Positions 12,350 through 22,630 of a stretch of 64,000 bases of DNA are shown one piece after another. Origin of the DNA: Eledone cirrhosa (Eukaryota; Mollusca; Cephalopoda; Octopoda; Eledonidae). The position numbers were made by a program, and so were the translations under genes. The stretch is from positions 181,573,652 to 181,637,651 of the forward strand of contig OZ024743.1 in the NCBI GenBank assembly GCA_964016885.1, given 5' to 3'. Numbering within the stretch: position 1 is the first letter of the stretch; the number at the start of each line of letters is the position of its first letter. The notes below the pieces were generated by a model that was given only the letters and a program-made list of their open reading frames with translations, ran no database searches and was not told the origin of the DNA.

Positions 12350-15300
12350 GTGTTTATTGGTGGTGGTTTGGTAATTGTGTTGTTGTTATGGTTGTTATTG
12401 GTGGTGGTTTGGTAATTGTGTTGTTGTTGTTGTTGTTATTGGTGGTAGTTTGGTAATTGTGTTGTTGTTGTTGTTGTTGTTATTGGTGGTGGTTTGATTA
12501 GTGTGTTGCTGTTGTTGTTGTTGTTGTTGTTATTGGTGGGGCTTTGGTAATTGTGTTGTTGCTGTTGTTGTTGTTATTGGTGGTGGTTTCGTAATTGTGT
12601 TGTTTTTGTTGGTATTGTTGTTATTGGTGGTGGTTTGGTAATTGTGTTGTTGCTGTTGTTGTTGTTATTGGTGGTGGTTTGGTAATTGTGTTATTGTTGT
12701 TGTTGTTATTGGTGGTGGTTTGGTAATTGTGTTGTTGTTGTTGTTGTTATTGGTGGTGGTTTGGTAATTGTGTTGCTGTTGTTGTTGTTATTGGTGGTGA
12801 TTTCGTAATTGTGTTGTTGTTGTTGTTGTTATTGGTGGTGGTTGGGCAATTGTGTTGTTGTTGTTGGTGGTGGTGGTGGTGGTGGTTTGGTGATTGTGTT
12901 GTTGTTGTTGTTATTGGTGGTGGTTTGGTAATCATGTTGTTGTTGTTGTTGTTATTGGTGGTGGTTTGGTAATTGTGTTGTTGTTATTGTTGTTATTGGT
13001 GGTGGTTTGTTAATTGTGTTGTTGTTGTTGTTATTCGTGGTGGTTTGGTAATTGTGTTGCTGTTGTTGTTGTTATTGGTGGTGGTTTGGTAATTGTGTTG
13101 TTGTTGTTGTTGTTGTTATTGGTGGTGGTTTGGTAATTGTGTTGTTGTTGTTATTATTGTTGGTGGATTGTAATTGTGTTGTTGTTGTTGTTATTATTGG
13201 TGGTGGTTTGGTAATTATGTTGTTGTTGTTGTTGTTGTTATTGGTGATGGTTTGGTAATTGTGTTGTTGTTGTTGTTATTGGTGGTGGTTTGGTAATCGT
13301 GTTGTTATTGTTGTTCTTATTGGTGGTTGTTTGGTAATTGTGTTGTTGTTGTTGTTGTTATTGGTTGTGGTTTGGTAAATGTGTTGTTGTTGTTGTTGTT
13401 ATTGGTGGTGGTTTGGTAATTGTGTTGTTGTTGTTGTTGTTATTGGTGGTGGTTTGGTAAGTGTGTTGTTGTTGTTGTTATTGGTGGTGGTTTGGTAATT
13501 TTGTTGTTGTTGTTATTATTGGTGGTGGTTTGGTAATTGTGTTGTTGTTGTTGTTATTGGTGGTGGTTTGCTAATTGTATTGTTGTTGTTGTTGTTATTG
13601 GTGGTGGTTCGATTATTGTGTTGTTGTTGTTATTGTTGTTATTGGTAGTGGTTTGGTTATTGTGTGGTTGTTGTTATTGTTGGTTGTTCGTTTATTGTGT
13701 TGTTGCTGTTGTTGTTGTTATTCGTGGTGGTTTGGTAATTGTGTTGTTTTTGTTATTATTGTTGGTGGTTTGTAATTGTGTTGTTGTTGTTGTTGTTGTT
13801 ATTTGGTGGTTTGGTGATTGTGTTGTTGTTGTTGTTGTTATTGGTGGTGGTTTGCTAATTGTGTTGTTGTGGTTGTTGTTGTTATTGGTGGTGGTTTGGT
13901 AATTGTGTTGTTGTTGTTGTTGTTATTGGTGGTGATTTGCTAATTGTGTTGTTGTTGTTGTTGTTATTGGTGGTGGTTTGATAATTGTGTTGTTGTTGTT
14001 GTTGTTGTTATTGATGGTGGTTTGGTAATTGTGTTGTTGTTGTTGTTATTATTGGTGGTGATTTGGTAATTATGTTGTTGTTGTTGTTGTTGTTATTGGT
14101 GATGGTTTGGTAATTGTGTTGTTGTTGTTGTTATTGGTGGTGTTTGGTAATCGTGTTGTTATTGTTGTTGTTATTGGTGGTGGTTTGGTAATTGTGTTGT
14201 TGTTGTTGTTGTTATTGGTGGTGGTTTGGTAATTGTGTTGTTGTTGTTGTTGTTATTGATGGTGGTTTGGTAATTGTGTTGTTGTTGTTGTTATTATTGG
14301 TGGTGGTTTGCTAATTATGTTGTTGTTGTTGTTGTTGTTGTTATTGGTGATGGTTTGGTAATTGTGTTGTTGTTGTTGTTGTTGTTGTTATTGGTGGGTG
14401 TTTGGTAATTGTGTTGTTGCTGTTGTTGTTGTTATTGGTGGTGGTTTGTTAATTGTGTTGTTGTTGTTGTTATTGGTGGTGGTTTGGTAATTGGGTTGTT
14501 GTTGTTGTTGTTGTTATTGGTGATGGTTTGGTAATTGTTTTGTTGTTATTGTTGTTATTGGTGGTGGTTTGGTAATTGTGTTGTTGCTGTTGTTGTTATT
14601 GGTGGTGGTTTGGTAATTGTGTTGTTGTTGTTGTTATTGGTGATGGTTTGGTAATTGTGTTGTTGTTGTTGTTATTGGTGATGGTTTGGTAATTGTGTTG
14701 TTGTTATTGTTGTTATTGGTGGTGGTTTGGTAATTGTGTTGTTGTTGTTGTTATTGGTGATGGTTTGGTAATTGTGTTCTTGTTGTTGTTGTTATTGGTG
14801 GTGGTTTCGTAATTATGTTGTTGTTGTTGTTATTGTTGTCATTGGTTGTGGTTTGGTAATTGTGTTGTTGCTGTTGTTGTTGTTATTGGTGGTGCTTTGG
14901 TAATTGTGTTGTTGTTGTTGTTGTTATTGGTGGTGGTTTGGTAATTGTGTTGTTGTTGTTGTTGTTATTGGTGGTGGTTTGGTAATTGTGTTGTTGTTGT
15001 TGTTATTGGTGATGGTTTGGTAATTGTCTTGTTGTTATTGTTGTTATTGGTGGTGGTTTGGTAATTGTGTTGTTGTTGTTGTTAATGGTGGTGGTTTGGT
15101 AATTTTGTTGTTGTTGTTGTTGATGTTGTTATTGGTGATGGTTTGGTAATCGTGTTGTTATTGTTGTTGTTATTGGTGGTGGTTTGGTAATTGTGTTGTT
15201 GTTGTTGTTGTTGTTATTGTTGTTATTGGTGGTGATTTGGTAATTGTGTTGTTGTTGTTGTTATTGGTGGTGGATTGGTAATTGTGTTGTTGTTGTTGTT

Positions 15301-15936
15301 ATTATTGCTGATGGTTTGGTAATTGTGTTGTTGCTGTTGTTGTTGTTATTGGTGGTGGTTTCGTAATTGTGTTGTTGTTGTTGTTATTGGTGGTGGATTG
15401 GTAATTGTGTTGTTGTTGTTGTTGTTATTGGTGGTGGTTTGGTAATTGTGTTGTTGTTGTTGTTATTGGTGGTGGTTTGGTAATTTTGTTGTTGTTGTTG
15501 TTGATGTTGTTATTGGTGATGGTTTGGTAATCGTGTTGTTATTGTTGTTGTTATTGGTGGTGGTTTGGTAATTGTGTTGTTGTTGTTGTTGTTGTTATTG
15601 TTGTTATTGGTGGTGATTTGGTAATTGTGTTGTTGTTGTTGTTATTGGTGGTGGATTGGTAATTGTGTTGTTGTTGTTGTTATTATTGCTGATGGTTTGG
15701 TAATTGTGTTGTTGCTGTTGTTGTTGTTATTGGTGGTGGTTTCGTAATTGTGTTGTTGTTGTTGTTATTGGTGGTGGATTGGTAATTGTGTTGTTGTTGT
15801 TGTTGTTATTGGTGGTGGTTTGGTAATTGTGTTGTTGTTGTTGGTGGTGGTGGTGGTGGTGGTGGTTTGGTGATTGTGTTGTTGTTGTTGTTGTTATTGG
15901 TGGTGGTTTGGTAATCGTGTTCTTGTTGTTGTTGTT
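12350..15936 (+). repeat. Family A-prime higher-order repeat, copy 3
   Basis: About 3.59 kb, the longest A-prime unit. It carries GGGCAATTG with 7xGGT at 12,866-12,886, the TTCGATT/CGTTTATT/ATTCGTGG cassette at about 13,537-13,830 (matching 11,048-11,340 at an offset of about 2,489), and a stretch at 14,400-15,080 that resembles 6,360-7,000 of family A. A 381-bp tandem duplication lies in its last part. Confidence 0.8.
15090..15850 (+). repeat. 381-bp local tandem duplication
   Basis: Two adjacent copies of about 381 bp. TGATGTTGTTATTGG occurs at 15,121 and 15,502, and the rare GCTGATGG monomer at about 15,307 and 15,688, both 381 bp apart. The intervening order (AATCGTG, GGTGATTTGG, GGATTGG, GCTGATGG, TTTCGTAATTG, GGATTGG) is the same in both. 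Because GCTGATGG is seen in both copies and not in the equivalent places elsewhere, the duplication is local and fairly recent. Confidence 0.85.
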
Positions 15937-17873
15937 GTGTTTATTGGTGGTGGTTTGGTAATTGTGTTGTTGTTATTGTTGTTATTGGTGGTGGTTTGGT
16001 AATTGTGTTGTTGTTGTTGTTGTTATTGGTGGTAGTTTGGTAATTGTGTTGTTGTTGTTGTTGTTGTTATTGGTGGTGGTTTGATTATTGTGTTGCTGTT
16101 GTTGTTGTTGTTGTTGTTATTGGTGGTGCTTTGGTAATTGTGTTGTTGCTGTTGTTGTTGTTATTGGTGGTGGTTTCGTAATTGTGTTGTTTTTGTTGGT
16201 ATTGTTGTTATTGGTGGTGGTTTGGTAATTGTGTTGTTGCTGTTGTTGTTGTTATTGGTGGTGGTTTGGTAATTGTGTTGTTGTTATTGTTGTTATTGGT
16301 GGTGGTTTGTTAATTGTGTTGCTGTTGTTGTTGTTATTGGTGGTGATTTCGTAATTGTGTTGTTGTTGTTGTTGTTATTGGTGGTGGTTGGGCAATTGTG
16401 TTGTTGTTGTTGGTGGTGGTGGTGGTGGTTTGGTGATTGTGTTGTTGTTGTTGTTATTGGTGGTGGTTTGGTAATCATGTTGTTGTTGTTGTTGTTGTTA
16501 TTGGTGGTGGTTTGGTAATTGTGTTGTTGTTATTGTTGTTATTGGTGGTGGTTTGGTAATTGTGTTGTTGTTGTTGTTATTCGTGGTGGTTTGGTAATTG
16601 TGTTGCTGTTGTTGTTGTTATTGGTGGTGGTTTGGTAATTGTGTTGTTGTTGTTGTTGTTGTTATTGGTGGTGATTTGGTAATTGTGTTGTTGTTGTTAT
16701 TATTGGTGGTGGTTTGCTAATTGTATTGTTGTTGTTGTTGTTATTGTTGGTGGTTCGATTATTGTGTTGTTGTTGTTGTTGTTGTTATTGGCGTTGGTTT
16801 GGTAATTGTGTTGTTTTTGTTATTATTGTTGGTGGATTGTAATTGTGTTGTTGTTGTTGTTATTATTGGTGGTGGTTTGGTAATTATGTTGATGTTGTTG
16901 TTGTTGTTATTGGTGATGGTTTGGTAATTGTGTTGTTGTTGTTGTTATTGGTGGTGGTTTGGTAATCGTGTTGTTATTGTTGTTGTTATTGGTGGTTGTT
17001 TGGTAATTGTGTTGTTGTTGTTGTTGTTATTGGTGGTGGTTTGGTAATTGTGTTGTTGTTGTTGTTGTTATTGGTGGTGGTTTGGTAATTGTGTTGTTGT
17101 TGTTGTTGTTATTGGTGGTGGTTTGGTAAGTGTGTTGTTGTTGTTGTTATTCGTGGTGGTTTGGTAATTTTGTTGTTGTTGTTGTTATTGGTGGTGGTTT
17201 GGTAATCGTGTTGTTATTGATGTTGTTATTGGTGGTGGTTTGGTAATTGTGTTGTTGTTGTTGTTGTTATTGGTGGTGGTTTGGTAATTGTGTTGTTGTT
17301 GTTGTTATTGGTGGTTGTTTGATAATTGTGTTGTTGTTGTTGTTGTTATTGGTGGTGGTTTTGTAATTGTGTTGTTGTTGTTGTTGTTATTGGTGGTGGT
17401 TTGGTAATTGTGTTGATGTTGTTGTTATTGGTGGTGGTTTGGTAATTGTGTTGTTGTTATTGTTGTTATTGGTGGTGGTTTGGTAATTGTGTTGATGTTG
17501 TTGTGATTGGTGGTGGTTTGGTAATTGTGTTGTTGTTATTGCTGTTATTGGTGGTGGTTCGTTAATTGTGTTGTTGTTGTTGTTATTGGTGGTGGTTTGT
17601 TAATTGTTTTGTTGTTGGTGTTGTTATTGGTGGTGGTTTGGTATTTGTGTTGTTGTTGTTGTTGTTGCTGTTATTGGTGGTGGTTTGGTAATTGTGTTGT
17701 TGTTGTTGTTGTTATTGTTGTTATTGGTGGTGGTTTGGTAATTGTGCTGTTGCTGTTGTTGTTGTTGTTGGTGGTGGTGGTTTCGTAATCGTGTTGTTGT
17801 TGTTGTTGTTATTGGTGGAGGATTTTTAATTGTGTTGTTGTTGTTGTTGTTATTGGTGGTGGTTTGGTAATTG

Positions 17874-17905
<32 letters not shown>

Positions 17906-18040
17906 TGGTGATTGTGTTGTTATTGTTGTTGTTATTGGTGGTGGTTTGGTAATCGTGTTGTTCTTATTGTTGTTGTTATTGGTGGTGGTTTGGTAATTGT
18001 GTTGTTGTTATTGTTGTTATTGGTTGTGGTTTGGTAATTG

Positions 18041-18072
<32 letters not shown>

Positions 18073-18213
18073 TGGTAATTGTGTTGCTGTTGTTGTTGTT
18101 ATTGGTGGTGGTTTGTAATTGTGTTGTTGTTGTTGTTATTGGTGGTGGTTTGGTAATTGTGTTGTTGTTGTTGTTGTTATTGGTGGTGGTTTGGAACTTG
18201 TGTTGTTGTTGTT
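15937..18213 (+). repeat. Family A-prime higher-order repeat, copy 4
   Basis: About 2.28 kb. Markers: GGGCAATTG with 6xGGT at 16,412-16,429, TTCGATTATTG at about 16,752, GGCGTTGG (~16,790), GGTAAGTGTG (~17,127), a GGTATTTGTG monomer (~17,640), GGAGGATTTTTAATTG (~17,816), 5xGGT at 17,890-17,904 and 18,057-18,071, and GGAACTTGTG (~18,193). Its closest relative is the next unit, to which it aligns at an offset of about 2,318-2,322 bp. Confidence 0.85.
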
Positions 18214-20192
18214 GTGTTTATTGGTGGTGGTTTGGTAATTGTGTTGTTGTTATTGTTGTTATTGGTGGTGGTTTGGTAATTGTGTTGTTGTTGTTGTTGT
18301 TATTGGTGGTAGTTTGGTAATTGTGTTGTTGTTGTTGTTGTTGTTGTTATTGGTGGTGGTTTGATTATTGTGTTGCTGTTGTTGTTGTTGTTGTTGTTAT
18401 TGGTGGTGCTTTGGTAATTGTGTTGTTGCTCTTGTTGTTGTTATTGGTGGTGGTTTGGTAATTGTGTTGTTTTTGTTGGTATTGTTGTTATTGGTGGTGG
18501 TTTGGTAATTGTGTTGTTGCTGTTGTTGTTGTTATTGGTGGTGGTTTGGTAATTGTGTTATTGTTGTTGTTGTTATTGGTGGTGGTTTGGTAATTGTGTT
18601 GTTGTTATTGTTGTTATTGGTGGTGGTTTGTTAATTGTGTTGCTGTTGTTGTTGTTATTGGTGGTGATTTCGTAATTGTGATGTTGTTGTTGTTGTTATT
18701 GGTGGTGGTTGGGCAATTGTGTTGTTGTTGTTGGTGGTGGTGGTGGTGGTGGTTTGGTGATTGTGTTGTTGTTGTTGTTGTTATTGGTGGTGGTTTGGTA
18801 ATCATGTTGTTGTTGTTGTTGTTGTTATTGGTGGTGGTTTGGTAATTGTATTGTTGTTATTGGTGGTGGTTTGGTAATTGTGTTGTTGTTGTTGTTATTC
18901 GTGGTGGTTTGGTAATTGTGTTGCTGTTGTTGTTGTTATTGGTGGTGGTTTGGTAATTGTGTTGTTGTTGTTGTTGTTGTTATTGGTGGTGGTTTGGTAA
19001 TTGTGTTGTTGTTGTTATTATTGGTGGTGGTTTGCTAATTGTATTGTTGTTGTTGTTGTTATTGTTGGTGGTTCGATTATTGTGTTGTTGTTGTTGTTGT
19101 TGTTATTGGCGTTGGTTTGGTAATTGTGTTGTTTGTGTTATTATTGTTGGTGGATTGTAATTGTGTTGTTGTTGTTGTTATTATTGGTGGTGGTTTGGTA
19201 ATTATGTTGATGTTGTTGTTGTTGTTATTGGTGATGGTTTGGTAATTGTGTTGTTGTTGTTGTTATTGGTGGTGGTTTGGTAATCGTGTTGTTATTGTTG
19301 TTGTTATTGGTGGTTGTTTGGTAATTGTGTTGTTGTTGTTGTTGTTATTGGTGGTGGTTTGGTAATTGTGTTGTTGTTGTTGTTGTTATTGGTGGTGGTT
19401 TGGTAATTGTGTTGTTGTTGTTGTTGTTATTGGTGGTGGTTTGGTAAGTGTGTTGTTGTTGTTGTTATTCGTGGTGGTTTGGTAATTTTGTTGTTGTTGT
19501 TGTTATTGGTGGTGGTTTGGTAATCGTGTTGTTATTGATGTTGTTATTGGTGGTGGTTTGGTAATTGTGTTGTTGTTGTTGTTGTTATTGGTGGTGGTTT
19601 GGTAATTGTGTTGTTGTTGTTATTGATGGTTGTTTGATAATTGTGTTGTTGTTGTTGTTGTTATTGGTGGTGGTTTTGTAATTGTGTTGTTGTTGTTGTT
19701 GTTGTTATTGGTGGTGGTTTGGTAATTGTGTTGATGTTGTTGTTATTGGTGGTGGTTTGGTAATTGTGTTGTTGTTATTGTTGTTATTGGTGGTGGTTTG
19801 GTAATTGTGTTGATGTTGTTGTGATTGGTGGTGGTTTGGTAATTGTGTTGTTGTTATTGCTGTTATTGGTGGTGGTTCGTTAATTGTGTTGTTGTTGTTG
19901 TTATTGGTGGTGGTTTGTTAATTGTTTTGTTGTTGGTGTTGTTATTGGTGGTGGTTTGGTATTTGTGTTGTTGTTGTTGTTGTTGGTGTTATTTGTGGTG
20001 GTTTGGTAATTGTGTTGTTGTTGTTGTTGTTATTGTTGTTATTGGTGGTGGTTTGGTAATTGTGTTGTTGCTGTTGTTGTTGTTGTTGTTGGTGGTGGTT
20101 TCGTAATCGTGTTGTTGTTGTTGTTGTTATTGGTGAAAGGATTTTTAATTGTGTTGTTGTTGTTGTTGTTATTGGTGGTGGTTTGGTAATTG

Positions 20193-20224
<32 letters not shown>

Positions 20225-20535
20225 TGGTGATTGTGTTGTTAATGTTGTTGCTATTGGTGGTGGTTTGGTAATCGTGTTGTTGTTATTGATGTTGTTATTG
20301 GTGGTAGTTTGGTAATTGTGTTGTTGTTATTGTTGTTATTGGTGGTGGTTTGGTCATTGTGTTGTTGTTGTTGTTGTTGTTGGTGGTGGTGGTTTGGTAA
20401 TTGTGTTGCTGTTGTTGTTGTTATTGGTGGTGGTTTGTAATTGTGTTGTTGTTGTTGTTATTGGTGGTGGTTTGGTAATTGTGCTGTTGTTGTTGTTGTT
20501 ATTGGTGGTGGTTTGGAACTTGTGTTGTTGTTATT
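18214..20535 (+). repeat. Family A-prime higher-order repeat, copy 5
   Basis: Follows the 15,937-18,213 unit marker for marker: GGGCAATTG with 7xGGT at 18,733-18,753, TTCGATTATTG ~19,070, GGTATTTGTG ~19,960, ATTTTTAATTG ~20,140, GGAACTTGTG ~20,515. The constant ~2.32-kb offset makes this a clear tandem duplication. A private change turns GGTGGAGGATTTTT (17,814) into GGTGAAAGGATTTTT (~20,132). The match ends just after GGAACTTGTG, where GTGTTTATT is replaced by an ordinary TTATTGTTG monomer. This is the last family A material in the window. Confidence 0.85.
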
Positions 20536-20565
20536 GTTGTTATTGGTGGTGGTTTGGTAATTGTG

Positions 20566-20598
<33 letters not shown>

Positions 20599-20639
20599 TG
20601 GTAATTGTGTTGCTGTTGTTGTTATTATTGGTGGTGGTT

Positions 20640-22630
20640 TGGTAATTGTGTTGTTGTTGTTGTTATTGGTGGTGGTTTGCTAATTGAGTTGTTGTTGTTG
20701 TTCTTGTTCTTGTTGTTATTGGTGGTGGTTTGGTAATTGTGTTTTTGTTGTTGTTGTTGTTGTTATTGGTGTTGGTTTGATGATTCTGTTGTTGTTGGTG
20801 TTGTTATTGATATTGGTGATTATGTTGTTGTTGTTATTGGTGGTGGTTTGATGATTGTGTTGTTGTTGTTGTTGTTGTTATTATTGGTGGTGATTTGAAG
20901 ATTGTGTTGTTGTTGGTGTTGTTGTTATTGGTGGTGGTTTGGTGATTGTGTTGTTGTTGTTGTTGTTGTTGTTTTTATTGGTGGTGGTTTGATGATTGTG
21001 TTGTTGTTGGTGTTGTTGTTGGTGGTGGTTGTGGTTTGATAATTGTGTTGTTGTTATTGTTGTTATTGGTGGTGGTTTGGTAATTGTGTTTCTGTTGTCG
21101 TTGTTATTGGTGGTGGTTTGTAATTGTGTTGTTGTTGTTATTGGTGGTTGTTTGGTAATTGTGTTGTTGTTGTTGTTGTTATTGGTGGTGGTTTGGTAAT
21201 TGTGTTGTTGTTGTTGTTGTTATTGGTGGTGGTTTGCTAATTGTATTGTTGTTGTTGTTGTTATTGTTGGTGGTTCGATTATTGTGTTGTTGTTGTTGTT
21301 GTTATTGGTGGTGGTTTGGTAATTGTGTTGTTGTTATTATTGTTGGTGGTTTGTAATTGTGTTGTTGTTGTTGTTGTTGTTATTTGGTGGTTTGGTGATT
21401 GTGTTGTTGTTGTTGTTATTGGTGGTGGTTTGGTAATTGTGTTGTTGTTGTTGTTTTTATTGTTGGTGGTTTGGTAATTGTGTTGTTGTTGTTGTTGTTG
21501 TTATTGGTGGTGGTTTGGTAATTGTGTTGTTGTTGTTGTTGTTATTGATGGTGGTTTGGTAATTGTGTTGTTGTTGTTGTTATTATTGGTGGTGGTTTGG
21601 TAATTATGTTGTCGTTGTTGTTATTGGTGGTGGTTTCCTAATTGTGTTGTTGTTGATGTTTGTTATTGTTGGTGGTTTGGTAATTGTGTTGTTGTTGTTG
21701 TTGTTGTTGTTGTTGGTGGTGGTTTGGTAATTGTGTTGTTGTTGTTGTTGTTATTGGTGGTGGTTTTCTAATTGTGTTGTTGTTGTTGTTGTTGTTATTG
21801 GTGGTGGTTTGGTAATTCTGTTGTTGTTGTTATTGGTGGTGGTTTGATTATTGTGTTGTTATTGTTGTTGTTGTTATTGGTTGTGGTTTGATTATTGTGT
21901 TGTTGTTGTTGTTGTTATTGGTGGTGGTTTGGTAATTGTGTTGTAGTTGTTGTTGTTGTTATTGATGCTGGTTTGGTAATTGTGTTGTTGTTGTTGTTGT
22001 TATTGGTGGTGGTTTGGTAATTGTGTTGTTGTTGTTGTTATTGGTGGTGGTTTGTAATTGTGTTGTTGTTGTTGTTATTGGTGGTGGTTTGGTGATTGTG
22101 TTGTTGTTGTTGTTGTTGTTATTGGTGTTGGTTTGGTAATTGTGTTGTTGTTGTTGTTGTTATTGTTGGTGGTTTGTAATTGTGTTGTTGTTGTTGTTGT
22201 TATTGGTGGTGGTTTGGTAATTGTGTTGTTGTTGTTGTTATTGGTGGTGGTTTGATTATTTTGATATTTTTGTATTTGTTGTTATTGGTGGTGGTTTAGT
22301 AATTGTGTTGTTGTTGTTATTGTTATTGGTGATGGTTTGGTAATTGTGTTGTTGTTGTTGTTGTTGTTGTTATTGGTGGTGGTTGGTAATCGTGTTGTTA
22401 TTGTTGTTGTTATTGGTGGTGGTTTGTAATTGTGTTGTTGTTGTTGTTGTTGGTGGTGGTTTGGTAATTGTGTTGTTGTTGTTATTATTGGTGGTGGTTT
22501 GGTAATTGTGTTGTTGTTGTTGTTATTGGTGGTGGTTTGTAATTGTGTTGTTGTTGTTGTTATTGGTGGTGGTTTGGTAATTGTGTTGTTGTTGTTGTTG
22601 TTATTGGTGGTGGTTTGGTAATTGTGTTGT
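20640..22630 (+). repeat. Family B higher-order repeat, copy 1
   Basis: About 1.98 kb. It begins with TTTGCTAATTGAGTTG (GAG at 20,686), TTCTTGTTCTTG and GTTGGTTTGATGATTCTG (~20,772), then GATATTGGTGATTATG (~20,810), a block of GTTGTTGGTGTTG spacers, a TTTCTGTTGTCG monomer (~21,090), TTCGATTATTG (~21,273), TTTCCTAATTG (~21,636), TTATTGGTTGTGG (~21,875) and GTTGTAGTTG (~21,943). It ends after the first GATATTTTTGTATTTG element (22,263). The same GAG-marked start recurs at 22,662. Confidence 0.78.

Larger units (their letters stand above)
730..20597 (+). repeat. Expanded (GGT)n tracts inside family A monomers
   Basis: In selected monomers the GGTGGTGG core is expanded: 730-750 (7 GGT), 3,825-3,848 (8), 7,958-7,978 (7), 9,512-9,538 (9), 10,122-10,139 (6), 12,256-12,279 (8), 12,866-12,886 (7), 15,843-15,866 (8), 16,412-16,429 (6), 17,890-17,904 (5), 18,057-18,071 (5), 18,733-18,753 (7), 20,209-20,223 (5), 20,583-20,597 (5). 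Most are followed by TTTGGTGATTG. They recur at fixed places in the higher-order unit but differ in copy number, as expected for a microsatellite slipping inside a conserved context. To the right of 20,600 only short runs (3-4 GGT, e.g. ~24,673 and ~39,240) occur. Confidence 0.88.

Noticed and set aside
7839..18805. Five - strand open frames of 61-63 codons beginning MITKPPP with His, Gln and Asn runs (7,839-8,030; 10,006-10,191; 12,747-12,935; 16,293-16,478; 18,614-18,805).
   Set aside because: They coincide with the GGGCAATTG plus GGT tract of the A-prime unit. The ATG comes from the AATCATG variant, and the runs are just CAA/CAC/CCA repeats. Their lengths vary with GGT and TTG slippage.
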